DNA of 64,000 nt from Paraglaciecola psychrophila 170 (lineage in GTDB: Bacteria > Pseudomonadota > Gammaproteobacteria > Enterobacterales > Alteromonadaceae). The notes below the pieces were generated by a model. The model made no database searches. It was given only the letters and a program-made list of their open reading frames with translations, and was not told the DNA's origin. The stretch's first letter is position 1, and the number at the start of each line of letters is the position of its first letter. Positions 47,306 to 58,100 of the stretch are shown in pieces. The DNA is taken from NCBI RefSeq assembly GCF_000347635.1, contig NC_020514.1, positions 3,472,001 through 3,536,000 of the forward strand, written 5' to 3'. The translations under genes were made by a program, and so were the position numbers.

Positions 47306-49006
47306 CTAATCATCCTGCATCATCCAGTTTTTCACAACTTGTGAAGACAACTCTGGTTCATTTGCTACCAGCGCTCTAACCGCTTTCAGTACATCTTCAT
47401 CTTTATGCAAATCTGGCAGCATAAAGGTGCCGTCTGCCGCAAACCCGACCTGCGATTCGTCAAACTCTTCAGCCAACAGGCTAATGGTATCATCACCTAA
47501 GTCTAACCCTTCATCAGCATCAAACTCATCTGATTTCATATCATCAGGATTAATCAGTTTACGTACCATAGGCCGCACAACGACCAAGATAAGCAAAGCA
47601 ATGATAAAAATTCCTCCACCGAGTTTAATCAAAGGTAAAAACTTAGGATCTTCCCAGAACGGAATATCCGGCAGCGGCACTTCACCTTCACGATTAAATG
47701 GAATACTGACCACTTCTAAAGAATCACCGCGGGTCACATTAAAACCCAGCCCGCCTTGCAACAAACGGCGGATATCCAGTAATTCAGCCTGTGCTCTCGG
47801 TGCTATTGATTCTGTACCATCTGCTGCGGTGCTGGTCACATAATCCAATGCAACTGAAACACTTAAACGGCGGATCATGCCCACTTGTTGTTTCGTATGA
47901 CTGACTGTGGTGTCTAATTCGTAGTTACGGGTTTCTTCTTTATGATTACGTCCCGGAGTTTGCTGGGTCGCGCCACCGTTGGCACGCTCTGGAATGTTTG
48001 AATCTAGCGGAGGTTGATTGGTTAACGCACCAGGAATGCCGGCGATAACCCCACCAATAGTATTATCTTCTACCGTCATTTCACTGCGTATAGCAGGCAA
48101 GTCAGGATTATAGCTACGCTGGGTTTGTTCTACCGAGGTAAAATCCATAGTCACATCAGCTTGAGCGGTGTAGTTACCTAAACCCAGAACTGGAATAAGG
48201 ATGGAGTCTATTTTTTCTAAATAGGCACTTTCACGCTTTTTCTCTAATTCATATTCTTTGCGTGAGCGAGCCGACTCGGCTCCCTGCGACCCTGAATTCA
48301 GCAAGCGACCATTACTGTTAGTAACTGTCACCCTATCTGGCTCTAATCCTTGCACCGCTGAAGCGACAATATCGATAATAGAATTAACTTCCCCGCTTGA
48401 AATCATCGACCCACGGCGAGTGGTCACCACCACTGTGGCGCTGGCTTTCTTTTCGCGACGAGCAAATACATTTTCTTTTGGTAAGGCTAAGAGTACTTTG
48501 GCCCTTGCAACCGCGGTCATTTCTTCAATGGTACTAGCGATTTGTTGTTCTCTTGCATGTTTCAGGCGTACCTTTTCAACTCGCTGACTGACACCAAACC
48601 CCATGTCTTGCATGATGATATCTACACCCGCGGTATCGCCCTGAGTAATGCCTTGACGGGTCATGTCTAATTTTATTCTTTGGTATTGCTCACTGCTTAC
48701 GTAGACTGTGTTCCCTTCTAAGCGGTAATCAATTTGTGCCTGATCGAGGTAATCAAGGGTTTCGATTAGTTCTTGTGTTTCCATTCTAGCTAATGGACGA
48801 TAATCAGGCTCTTGAGCCCAGATCAAGATAAACACTGCAATCGCTACACATATTACTAAGGCAATAATCAAAGTGATTTGGCGCATCATATCGGTGCTAC
48901 CGATTGTGTCCATAAAACCAGATTTTTGTTCTGCACCTGAGTCTTCTGGATACATATCTGTACCCATATCACTCATTGCTAATTCTGTACTTGATGCTTC
49001 AGCCAC
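47306..49006 (-). CDS. fliF: Flagellar MS-ring protein FliF
   Basis: FliF (566 aa) forms the MS ring on which the basal body is built. Two membrane helices (about 43-65 and 452-474) bracket the periplasmic ring-building domains; YRPLARMETQELIETLDYLDQAQIDYRLEG-like sequence marks the first. The C-terminal cytoplasmic tail (VRALVANEPELSSQVVKNWM) binds FliG. Length is standard. It begins 10 nt after fliE. Confidence 0.96.
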   Translation of the reverse strand: MAEASSTELAMSDMGTDMYPEDSGAEQKSGFMDTIGSTDMMRQITLIIALVICVAIAVFILIWAQEPDYRPLARMETQELIETLDYLDQAQIDYRLEGNTVYVSSEQYQRIKLDMTRQGITQGDTAGVDIIMQDMGFGVSQRVEKVRLKHAREQQIASTIEEMTAVARAKVLLALPKENVFARREKKASATVVVTTRRGSMISSGEVNSIIDIVASAVQGLEPDRVTVTNSNGRLLNSGSQGAESARSRKEYELEKKRESAYLEKIDSILIPVLGLGNYTAQADVTMDFTSVEQTQRSYNPDLPAIRSEMTVEDNTIGGVIAGIPGALTNQPPLDSNIPERANGGATQQTPGRNHKEETRNYELDTTVSHTKQQVGMIRRLSVSVALDYVTSTAADGTESIAPRAQAELLDIRRLLQGGLGFNVTRGDSLEVVSIPFNREGEVPLPDIPFWEDPKFLPLIKLGGGIFIIALLILVVVRPMVRKLINPDDMKSDEFDADEGLDLGDDTISLLAEEFDESQVGFAADGTFMLPDLHKDEDVLKAVRALVANEPELSSQVVKNWMMQDD

Positions 49007-49016
49007 TAGTTAGCTC

Positions 49017-49343
49017 CTAAACTGGCATACTCATAATTTGTTTATAGGCTTCAAGCACTTTGTTACGCACTTGGATAGTGGCTTCAAAGGCAATGCCTGC
49101 CTTCTCTTTAGCAACCATCACATCAGCTAAACTTAAGCTCTTATCGCCCATCTCAAATGCCATTGCCTTATCTTTTGACTCTAACTGCATGTCATTGACG
49201 GTACCAATAGCATTACTCAACAAATCAGCAAAGTTTTGTGAAGAGGGATTGCCCTGAATAGCATGTGAATCACCCAATCCCAATTTTGACTGCTCGGCCA
49301 TGCCTTGCATTTCTTGATAAATTGACTGTGCTTTGATGTCCAT
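49017..49343 (-). CDS. fliE: Flagellar MS-ring/rod junction protein FliE
   Basis: FliE (108 aa) joins the MS ring to the rod. The sequence MDIKAQSIYQEM begins the protein; the conserved C-terminal part reads KAGIAFEATIQVRNKVLEAYKQIMSMPV. I use the ATG at 49343 because GGAG lies 7 nt upstream and relatives start here, not at an upstream in-frame codon that would add 11 residues. First gene of fliEFGHIJ, behind a very good sigma-54 promoter. Confidence 0.95.
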   Translation of the reverse strand: MDIKAQSIYQEMQGMAEQSKLGLGDSHAIQGNPSSQNFADLLSNAIGTVNDMQLESKDKAMAFEMGDKSLSLADVMVAKEKAGIAFEATIQVRNKVLEAYKQIMSMPV

Positions 49344-49415
49344 AAGATACTCCGCTTGCAAAAGGCGTAAAGACATATGATGTCTTTTAAATTACCTGAC
49401 TATAGCCATCACTAA

Positions 49416-49432
49416 AGCAAGGTAAGTGCCAA
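49416..49432 (-). promoter_or_regulatory. Sigma-54 promoter of fliE operon
   Basis: Minus strand TTGGCACTTACCTTGCT, nearly perfect against TTGGCACG-N4-TTGCT. It lies about 75 nt upstream of fliE and is the clearest sigma-54 site of the window. The gap 49344-49662 (about 320 nt) contains this promoter and the flrC terminator; I see nothing else in it. Confidence 0.93.
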
Positions 49433-49601
49433 GTAATAATCGTTTCCAACAAAAATAATAACCAATTAATTCATAGTGTTACATATTAAAAGTCATGCTT
49501 TTAATGTGTCATATTCTTGACAGAAGATATATTGAGCCAGATATATGCAATAAACTTATCAATAAGTCGTCATTACCTTGAGGCGCTATTAAACCCGCTA
49601 C

Positions 49602-49626
49602 AAAAAAAGCCACCTGACAAGGTGGC
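49602..49626 (-). terminator. flrC terminator
   Basis: Minus strand hairpin GCCACCT-loop TGTC-AGGTGGC followed by seven T, 36 nt after the flrC stop. A standard intrinsic terminator that separates flrBC transcripts from the fliE promoter. Confidence 0.92.
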
Positions 49627-49662
49627 TAAAAGATTCGCGTATGCGACGCTATAAACTGATTG

Positions 49663-51015
49663 CTAAGCAGGTAGTTCAATACCCACTTCGCGCATTTTGG
49701 CAAGCTTGTAACGCAAGGTTCTGGGACTTATGCCTAATCTTTCAGCGACATCTTTACGCCGACCTTTGCAACTTTGTAAAGTATCAAGAATGATTTGATG
49801 TTCTTGTTGCCGCAGTTCAGATCCTAACTTACTGTTATCGTCTTCAACTTTTTCAAAATCTAAATGAGAAGACTGAGTTAGTGCCGATATATCTTGCTCA
49901 ATCATTAAGTCTTGGGCATCAATTTGGTTACAGTCAGATAAAATAAGCGCACGTTGGATCACATTTTCAAGCTCTCGCACATTCCCAGGCCAATTATGCT
50001 GTAATAATTTACTGCGACCTGCCGCCGTCAATTTAGATATGATATTGCCCTGTTTTTGACAATGACGTTCAATTAAATGTTCGGCTAAAGGGATAATATC
50101 CCCGGCTCTTTTATCAAGCGGCAACCAGGTGAGTGGAAACACATTCAGGCGATAGTATAGGTCTTCTCTAAATTCACCCGCATCCACAGTTTGTTTTAAG
50201 TTACGGTTGCTGGTCGCTATTATTCTGACATCTAAAGCAATAGTTTTACGGCCGCCTAATCTTTCGACCTCTTTCTCCTGCAATACCCGTAATAACTTAA
50301 CTTGAAGATTTAGGTCCATCTCACTGATTTCATCAAGTAAAATGGTGCCACCTTGAGCCTGTTCAAATTTTCCAGGACAAGCTTGTATCGCCCCTGTAAA
50401 GGCACCTTTTTCGTAACCAAAAAGTGTTGCTTCAAGCATGTTTTCCGGTATAGCCGCACAGTTGATTGCCACAAAGGTTTGTTGGCTACGATTGGACTGG
50501 TCATGAATAAAACGTGCTAATACTTCCTTACCTGATCCGCTGGGCCCTAAAACCATAACGGTTGCCTCTGATCTAGCTACTTTTTTGGCTAATTCCAGTA
50601 ATTGTAAGCTGCTTGGGTCATCTACTACTGGTGTCCGTGATTCTACTTTTTGCGCTGGTGCATAGCGACCAACCAAATTAAGCAGCACTTCAGGAGCAAA
50701 AGGCTTTGATAAATAATCGGTTGCTCCATCACGCATTGCCTGAACAGCATCATCAATAGTGGCGTAGGCGGTCATTAACAATATGGCTAAATTTGGGTAT
50801 TTATTTTTTATATTTTTGAGTAATGTTAGACCACTCATACCGCCCATTTGGATATCACTTACCACTAAGTCGACTGATTGTTCAGACAACTTAACCATGG
50901 CTTGCTCGCCACTGTCGGCATCAATGACTTGATAACCTCCCAGCAATAAGGTGTCGACTAATGCCTCTCTTAGGCCCGCGTCATCCTCTACTATTAGTAC
51001 TTTAGCTTGACTCAT
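49663..51015 (-). CDS. flrC: Flagellar two-component regulator FlrC (sigma-54 activator)
   Basis: FlrC (450 aa), phosphorylated by FlrB, activates middle flagellar genes with sigma-54. It has a receiver domain with Asp54 (VVSDIQMGGMSG), the AAA+ domain with Walker A GPSGSGKE (157-164) and GAFTGA (204-209), and a Fis-type helix-turn-helix (RRKDVAERLGISPRTLRYKL). FlrC/FleR is preferred over NtrC because of its position next to flrB and fliE. It begins 3 nt after flrB. Confidence 0.95.
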   Translation of the reverse strand: MSQAKVLIVEDDAGLREALVDTLLLGGYQVIDADSGEQAMVKLSEQSVDLVVSDIQMGGMSGLTLLKNIKNKYPNLAILLMTAYATIDDAVQAMRDGATDYLSKPFAPEVLLNLVGRYAPAQKVESRTPVVDDPSSLQLLELAKKVARSEATVMVLGPSGSGKEVLARFIHDQSNRSQQTFVAINCAAIPENMLEATLFGYEKGAFTGAIQACPGKFEQAQGGTILLDEISEMDLNLQVKLLRVLQEKEVERLGGRKTIALDVRIIATSNRNLKQTVDAGEFREDLYYRLNVFPLTWLPLDKRAGDIIPLAEHLIERHCQKQGNIISKLTAAGRSKLLQHNWPGNVRELENVIQRALILSDCNQIDAQDLMIEQDISALTQSSHLDFEKVEDDNSKLGSELRQQEHQIILDTLQSCKGRRKDVAERLGISPRTLRYKLAKMREVGIELPA

Positions 51016-51018
51016 AAT

Positions 51019-52257
51019 TTAACTCCCAGCCGCATCGGCAAAATATTGTTGAGAATGCACACTTCTTGTTGGCACAACGCCTTGTTTTGTTAGTGCATTG
51101 GCTTGCTTTGTTAATGCAATTGTTTGTTGTGGTGATTGACTGACATCATAGGTAGGTAAGCTCAGAGTAAAACAAGCCCCACCCTCGACTAAATTAGTCA
51201 CTTGAACCTTGCCTTGATGAGACTGAGCAACACTTCTAACCACTGCAAGACCTAAACCTGTGCCGTTGCTTTTTGTGGTGTAAAAGGGTTCAAAAATTCG
51301 ACTTAAATTTTCATTTTTAATACCAGGACCATTGTCTGTAACAGATAAATCGACCCAGTCAGGGTTACCACATTGGCGACTTGCAGCAACAGTAATCAGT
51401 GCATTTTTCGGTTTTACCGTTAACGCATTGTGAATAAGGTTTTGTAATGCCCCCACTAGAGCAGTTTTATTACCTAAGATAATCACGTCTGGTTCGGGCA
51501 AAGAAAGGACTAAATTTGCTTGCTGACTTTGCAACATAGCATCGGCACCTTGCTGCACTTCTTGCATTAAGCTTTGAAGTGATATTTCGCTTATCACTTG
51601 CTGGTCACCACTTTTTGCAAACAGCAACATGTCGTTTACTTGACTTTCTAAGTCTCGTAACCTAGAAACAAGCTTGCTACTGAACTTTTCTCGAGACGTC
51701 TTATTTAAGGTATTATTAGACAGATTCGCGGCATACAACATAGCAGCCGATAAAGGGGTGCGAATTTGATGCGCCAGAGAAGCGACCATTTTTCCTAACG
51801 AAGATAACTTCTGCAAATGCCCGATACGTTGCTGCAATTGACGGGTCTCAGTCAAATCAGTTAGCACAATAAGCTGTCCGGGCTCTTTTTCTAATGGAGT
51901 GATGGAGAGTTTGACTTTACGCCCGTCATAAAGTGACACTTCATGCCCGTCATCTGCTTGGGGTTTAAATGAGCGGGCAATTATGGTTCGCCACAATTGA
52001 CCTTCTAAAGGCTCACCTAACAAAGTTTTTGCTAGGTTGTTTGATTGCCTAACGACCCCTTTGCCATCTATCACCACAACTCCCGCAGGCATGACTTGTA
52101 GCAAATGCTCCAAACGATTAGCTTGCAAACGTAATGCGTCTAATTCCTTAGTATTGGATACATGTGACGCGTTCTGCAACGCCTCATGCCTGATCACTTC
52201 GCCCAGAGCAGATAAAGTATCACGGGGTGTTTCAATCAAGATGTTACTGGTACCCAT
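51019..52257 (-). CDS. flrB: Flagellar sensor histidine kinase FlrB
   Basis: FlrB (412 aa) is a cytoplasmic kinase, with no membrane helix, that phosphorylates FlrC. A PAS-like domain (about 45-135; MPAGVVVIDGKGVVRQSNN) precedes the HisKA domain with His163 (SLAHQIRTPLSAA) and the HATPase domain (IHNALTVKPKN, DNGPGI, GTGLGLAVV). The signal is not known; in relatives export-apparatus completion matters. It has its own sigma-54 promoter. Confidence 0.93.
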   Translation of the reverse strand: MGTSNILIETPRDTLSALGEVIRHEALQNASHVSNTKELDALRLQANRLEHLLQVMPAGVVVIDGKGVVRQSNNLAKTLLGEPLEGQLWRTIIARSFKPQADDGHEVSLYDGRKVKLSITPLEKEPGQLIVLTDLTETRQLQQRIGHLQKLSSLGKMVASLAHQIRTPLSAAMLYAANLSNNTLNKTSREKFSSKLVSRLRDLESQVNDMLLFAKSGDQQVISEISLQSLMQEVQQGADAMLQSQQANLVLSLPEPDVIILGNKTALVGALQNLIHNALTVKPKNALITVAASRQCGNPDWVDLSVTDNGPGIKNENLSRIFEPFYTTKSNGTGLGLAVVRSVAQSHQGKVQVTNLVEGGACFTLSLPTYDVSQSPQQTIALTKQANALTKQGVVPTRSVHSQQYFADAAGS

Positions 52258-52304
52258 ACATTCCTCACGTCAATACTTAGACAGAATAATTACAGGTAGA
52301 CTAA

Positions 52305-52321
52305 AGCACATGCCATGCCAA
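52305..52321 (-). promoter_or_regulatory. Sigma-54 promoter of flrBC
   Basis: Minus strand TTGGCATGGCATGTGCT, GG and GC 10 nt apart, in the 170-nt gap between flrA and flrB. By analogy with Vibrio, FlrA should act here. Confidence 0.82.
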
Positions 52322-52427
52322 CAGGAATTTACAATAGAATCAAATAGTTAGAAGACATTATTAAGAATATATAACGTCAATGAAATGACACTATAGGGTT
52401 GAAGCTAGAAATACTGAGATGCTAAGG

Positions 52428-53864
52428 CTAATCTTTACTAATATTGTACTTGCGCATTTTTTCTACCAAAGTAGTGCGACGCATACCAAGCACCTCCGCC
52501 GCTCTGGCGACTACCCAGTCTTGTTGCCCAAGGGCTTGGGTAATCAAACTGACTTCTAAATCTGATATGTACTCTTTTAAATTGAGGCCTTCAACGGGCA
52601 ACTCAGTCGACAAGGTGTGATCAATGTTATTATCAACCTCTTCATTGTCTTCACTATCATCGCCACCAAACATTGCGTTAATAGCATCACGCTCTAACAA
52701 CTCGTCAGGGTACTCAGGTTCGTAAACCTCTACATCTAGATGTTTATACTTGCTAGGTAAATCATTGACATCAATCAATTGATTCGGATATAAAATCATC
52801 AAACGCTCAACTAAGTTCGATAACTCGCGCACATTGCCCGCCCATTTGTGCTCCATCAGAGAGGTCATAGCATTTGCAGTGAACTTTATTTGTGAATTAT
52901 CCAACTCAAGTCTCGACACCAGCTCTTGTAATAATAATGGGATGTCTTCTTTTCGTTCTCGCAGAGCAGGACTATCAATAGGAAATACGTTTAGACGGTA
53001 GTACAAGTCCTCTCTAAATTGTCCTTCCTCAATCATAATTTCCAAATTACGGTGGGTAGCAGCAATCACTCTTACGTCGCATTTAATAGGTTTAGTGCCG
53101 CCTACCCTTTCGTAGGTTCGCTCTTGCAACACACGCAATAATTTCACTTGCATTTGTAATGGCATATCACCTATTTCATCAAGAAATAACGTACCGCCTT
53201 CAGCTAGCTCGAAACGCCCTTTACGTGTACCAATAGCGCCAGTAAAGGCACCTTTTTCATGACCAAAAAGCTCGCTTTCGAGCAACTCACCGGGGATAGC
53301 ACCGCAGTTAACGGGAATAAAAATACTGTCAGTTCGGTTTGACAAGAAATGTACATTTCGTGCGATGACCTCTTTACCAGTACCTGACTCTCCTAGGATG
53401 AGCACATTTGCCTCTGTCGGCGCTACTTGTTCAATTAAGTGCCTGACACCTTGAATTTGATTGCTTTTTCCAATCAGACTTCTAAATAAACGGGTTTTGT
53501 TGTAGACACTGGTCTTGGTATTGGGCTGACTGCGCTTGTACTCTTGGCAGCGATGCAACATTTGAGTTAAAGCTGGATAAGTAATAGGCTCACTGATGGA
53601 TCCAACCATATTTTTCTGTGGCTCAAAAGTGACATAATCGCCGATCAAGACGAAAGGTTGATATGGAAATTTTTCACTAATATCGCAGGCTAGTTCGGGT
53701 GTGGCTGCATCAATTAAAATAGCTTTGATATCATTTTTAACTTTAAGCGGTTGTATTGCATAAGAAAATAAAACATTAGTACAAGGCTCACCAAGAAAAG
53801 TCAGAATGGTACTTAGATTATTTGCTCGCGTTATGTCAGAACTAATAATCAAAATATTGCTCAT
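52428..53864 (-). CDS. flrA: Flagellar master regulator FlrA (sigma-54 activator)
   Basis: FlrA/FleQ (478 aa) sits at the top of the polar flagellar cascade. An N-terminal FleQ domain (1-120) lacks a clear phospho-acceptor; the AAA+ domain has GESGTGKE (158-165) and GAFTGA (205-210), and a Fis-type helix-turn-helix ends the protein ([20 protein letters not shown]). Relatives bind cyclic di-GMP through Arg residues near the AAA+ domain start. No sigma-54 element was found upstream, as expected for a gene transcribed by sigma-70. Confidence 0.95.
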   Translation of the reverse strand: MSNILIISSDITRANNLSTILTFLGEPCTNVLFSYAIQPLKVKNDIKAILIDAATPELACDISEKFPYQPFVLIGDYVTFEPQKNMVGSISEPITYPALTQMLHRCQEYKRSQPNTKTSVYNKTRLFRSLIGKSNQIQGVRHLIEQVAPTEANVLILGESGTGKEVIARNVHFLSNRTDSIFIPVNCGAIPGELLESELFGHEKGAFTGAIGTRKGRFELAEGGTLFLDEIGDMPLQMQVKLLRVLQERTYERVGGTKPIKCDVRVIAATHRNLEIMIEEGQFREDLYYRLNVFPIDSPALRERKEDIPLLLQELVSRLELDNSQIKFTANAMTSLMEHKWAGNVRELSNLVERLMILYPNQLIDVNDLPSKYKHLDVEVYEPEYPDELLERDAINAMFGGDDSEDNEEVDNNIDHTLSTELPVEGLNLKEYISDLEVSLITQALGQQDWVVARAAEVLGMRRTTLVEKMRKYNISKD

Positions 53865-54008
53865 TCCACTTCCAGCCTCATGTTGTTTTTATAATTAACT
53901 GTATCTAGTGTGATTTTAACCATTCGAGGTGGGATAGCAATACTATTTGAGGCATTTTTAAAGTCGGACGATTTTCATACAAAGATCTAAAAGTAAAATT
54001 TTATGCAT

Positions 54009-54035
54009 AAAAAATGAGCAACATAGCCGCTCATT
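54009..54035 (-). terminator. Flagellin gene terminator
   Basis: Minus strand AATGAGC-9-nt loop-GCTCATT with a run of T, about 23 nt after the flagellin stop. It isolates the flagellin transcript from flrA. Confidence 0.7.
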
Positions 54036-54057
54036 ATAATGATGCATCATCTGATGT

Positions 54058-54861
54058 TTAGCCGTTTAGCAGAGACAGAACTTGACCTTGTTGTTGATTT
54101 GCCATGCCTTGCACTGCAAAACTGGTTTGGCTCAAAATACTCGCAGCAACATTTTCTGATGCTGCCTGAGCAAAATCTGTATCTTGAATACGGCTTCTGG
54201 CCTTAAAGACATTGTTATCAGTTTGAGTTAAATTTCGCGCAGCACTTTCAAATTGATTTTGGGTTGCACCTAAATCGGATCTGGCGCTGCCGACAAACTC
54301 GTTAGCAGTATCAGCTATCGCTAACGCATTTTCTGCACCTTGTGCTGTGCTTAAATCTACATTCAGAATGTCACTCAAGCCGGCCGCTACATCTTGTGTC
54401 GCCACCGCAATTTTCTGTCCGTCGTTAGGGCCCACTTGAAAATCAATATTGCCATTATTCGATAACAAAGATTTACCAGCAAATTCGGTTTGCTCGATAG
54501 TTTGTGAAATGTTGTCTTGAAGTTGAGTGACTTCAGATTGAATCGCCCGACGATCAGAGTCACTTAACAAACCGTTACCCGATTGCACAGACAATTCACG
54601 TATACGATTCACATCTTGATTAATACCGGCTAAACCACCTTCAGCTACTTGCGTCAAAGACACACCGTCGAAAGCATTCAAAATAGATTGACGATTACCC
54701 TCAACCTGCGTGGTCAAGCGGTCAATTATCTGCTGAGCTGCTGTGCCATCAGCAGCACTATTAATACGCTTGCCTGATGATAACTTCTCGAATATTGACT
54801 CTTGCTTGTTTTGAACTTGTTGTAATAACGATGTATTGGATTCAGTGTTAAAACCAATCAT
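54058..54861 (-). CDS. Flagellin
   Basis: A 267-aa flagellin with only the conserved D0/D1 ends and a short middle. The N-terminal coiled coil includes EKLSSGKRINSAADGTAAQQIIDRLTTQV and the C-terminal one ENVAASILSQTSFAVQGMANQQQGQVLSLL. The opening MIGFNTESNTSLLQQ departs from the usual MA-x-x-VNTN flagellin start, so it may be a divergent or minor filament protein. AGGA lies 8 nt before the chosen ATG (54861); an upstream in-frame codon is discarded. Export chaperone fliS and cap fliD are not next to it. It abuts the predicted glycosylation genes. I found no convincing sigma-28 or sigma-54 promoter. Confidence 0.9.
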   Translation of the reverse strand: MIGFNTESNTSLLQQVQNKQESIFEKLSSGKRINSAADGTAAQQIIDRLTTQVEGNRQSILNAFDGVSLTQVAEGGLAGINQDVNRIRELSVQSGNGLLSDSDRRAIQSEVTQLQDNISQTIEQTEFAGKSLLSNNGNIDFQVGPNDGQKIAVATQDVAAGLSDILNVDLSTAQGAENALAIADTANEFVGSARSDLGATQNQFESAARNLTQTDNNVFKARSRIQDTDFAQAASENVAASILSQTSFAVQGMANQQQGQVLSLLNG

Positions 54862-55109
54862 AAACTTATCCTCATCTACATTAACGATATAATAGCAGAG
54901 TGACCAAGAGTGTGTAAAATACAACCAACTAATTACAGGGATAAAAAACCATAACAGCTTATAAATAAAATCTAAATCTCATTTGTCTAAAGCTTAAGCA
55001 ACTTCACTTCTCATAATAAATTCAAAGACTTATTCTTTTTTTAGGCCGGCCGATAGAATAAGATGACAGTAATTGAAATGAGTGTGTCGTTAATGAGTTT
55101 AGATTAAAT

Positions 55110-58100
55110 ATGCTGAAGAACATCCGTTTACATATCGAGAAAGATGAGCAGAGACAAGCTGAGCTGGATGAAAAACTTGCAAAGCAAATAATAGAGACTC
55201 ATAGCAGCAACATAAATGCATTTCAGAGAAACATCCCTTCTCTACTAGGCTATGTGCAGAATACTGACCTAGCTAATTATTCTGTTTTTGTTAACAAATA
55301 CGGCGAAAACAATATCGTTGATTATGGTACGGGCAGAACCTTTTATGGTTTTCACCCGGAAGAAGAGGTGCTTGAACAGTTATCGCGTATAAAGCAACAC
55401 TGCCCTGAAGTGGAGTTTCAAAGTCAGATATCACAACATGATAATGACTCTAAAAAGCCACTAAGTATTGATACGCTAAAAAGTGCCAAGCTTAAAAACC
55501 AGCAAGAACCCATGCCATATGAAATTGAATGTTTAGTTGTACTTGGATGTGGGCTTGGTATTCACCTCAGTCATTTATTACATCAGCATAAAATAAAAAA
55601 CCTGTTGATTTACGAGCCGGAACTGCAGTACTTCCAATGTTCAGTAATGACCACCTCATGGCAAGACATTTTTACATTAGCAAAAGTACACAATACTGCT
55701 ATTTTTCTACAACTAGAAAAAGACGGCAGAGATTTAATTACAGATATAAACGAACTTAAGCAACATTATGCTGTTTCTAGCTTCCACCTTTACAAACACT
55801 ATAATCATCAAGTATTCGACTCATTACACACTGATTTATCCGAGCGCAGTTGGGGTGAAATTGAAAATAGTGGCTTTAAGATAAAGTCGAAGGATAGTTA
55901 TTTAGACTATTTGCCAATGTGGACGCCCAACATAGACTTAGCCAAATTATCGTTGTTAACCGCACCCAACGATAAACTGACTAATAACCTCAATGCATTT
56001 GAACAGTATTTCCCCGAAATATACGAAGAATTTAAAGACTACACACCACAAAAATGGCTACCGATTACCAACTCAGAAGGCGAAGTCAACCTACTTAAGA
56101 TTGACAGTTTACACACATGGTACGGTGAATCTGCAAAACATGATTGTACCTTAAACTTCGAAAATTTTAACGAACAACCTAATAAAGATGGCTTAATGCT
56201 GGGGTACAGAGGCAACAAACTCGCACACTACATTCACTATCAATTTGTAAAAGAAACCGAAGAACTACTCAAACAAGCCGAAGAAGAGGTCGGAGCCCTG
56301 CCCGACAAGGTTCCTTCTATCATCATGTTTGGGTTAGGTGTAGGTTATCAATTAGAAACATTACTTGATGAACATACAGTCGAAAAACTCTTTATCTGTG
56401 AGCCTAATCCCGACTTTTTCTATGCCTCATTATTCGCTATTGATTGGCAAGCGATATTCGAAACTGTCGAAAAATCAGAATCACGTATTTACTTGAATAT
56501 CGGTGACGACGGCACTAATTTATTCAGAGACTTGTTAAGTCAATTCTATGCAATTGGCCCCTATATTCTCAACAGCACCTACTTCTACCAAAGTTACTAC
56601 AACGCTTCTTTAAACTCTGCTATCAGTCAGTTAAGAGAACAATTACAAGTAGTTATAAGCATGGGCGAATATTTCGACCATGCCTATTATGGTATTGCCC
56701 ATACCAAAGAAGGTATGCGGCGAAAAATCCCTGTATTGGCATCAAACCCAGCCAGTAAGTTGAGTTACGACGACAAAGAAGTGCCAGTATTTATTGTTGG
56801 CAACGGCCCATCCTTAGACAGCTCAATTGAAGCCATTAAAGAATGGCAAGGCCAAGCCATAGTTATTAGCTGTGGAACAACCCTACAAGCCTTGCACAGG
56901 AATGGCATCACTCCGGATTTCCATGCAGAAATAGAACAAAATAGAAGCACCTATGACTGGGCAGTGTTAATAGGCGATTTACAGTATTTAAAAGACATCA
57001 CATTGATATCCTGCAACGGTATTCACCCGGACACCTGTGATTTATACAAGGACGTCATGATCGCCTTTAAAGATGGTGAATCTTCAACTGTATCAGCATT
57101 AAATGTATTAGGCCGAGAGAACTTTACAACACTACTCAACTCCTTCCCAACTGTTAGTAATTTTGCCATCGACCTATTCAGTACTATTGGGTTTACCAGT
57201 ATTTACTTAATTGGTGTAGATCTGGGTTTTCTAGATGTAAAGCACCACCATTCCAAATCGTCAGGTTATTATCATGACGATGGCCAAGAAACCTACGACT
57301 ACGCACAAAGCGCAAACACTTCACTGATAGTGTCAGGTAATTTTCGCCCTAGAGTGAATACAAAACACGAATTTAAAGTATCTAGGCAGGTTATAGAACA
57401 AGTCACTAATGCAAAATTTAAAGGGCAGGAGTTTTACAATTGTAGTGATGGAGCAAAAATCCAAGGTACCTTGCCCATTAGGCCTGAAGAATTATTGATA
57501 GTAGTAACAGAGCAACAGAAAATAGATGTTGTAAGGCAGCTAAAAACCAACATATTTTCAAACGCTAATTTAGACAGCTATTTAGAAGATTTTGATAAAG
57601 TTTTTGCTAACCACATATTAATTAACGAATTGAAAGCTTTCGAACAGTTGCTAGTGCAGGAAATTACATCTAAGGAACAAGTTAAAAATTTAATTAACAA
57701 ACAAAAGGAGATGTTATTTTCATCATACAGAAGCGGACAATCATTACTGTTTTATTACCTATATGGCACTGTAAATTATGCTAATGCAGCTCTTACAAAA
57801 CTCCTATTCTCCTCATCAAAAACGACCGAGCCTTCTAGCATATTACAAGAAACAAAAGTAAAATGGAGGGTTGCTGTAATTAAAATAAAAGACCTTGTTT
57901 CGAGCAATGGGACTGGTTCTTTCGATAAATCATCTTACAATAAAAATAAAAGAGAGATGATTAGTTTAAAACAAAATTGCCCAAACAGATCAATATTAAT
58001 TGTTACAGACTCTTTAGAATTTAGAGAAAGTATAAAGCACATACTAGAAACTGAGTTTTCATGGATAGATAAAGTAAATATTATAACGCCACTACAAATA

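Noticed and set aside
55070-55077. GCCGATAG on the plus strand as a sigma-28 -10 element for the Maf gene
   Set aside because: The -10 matches 7 of 8, but the sequence 11 nt upstream (TTATTCTT) is a poor -35 and the match lies partly in a GGCCGGCC palindrome.
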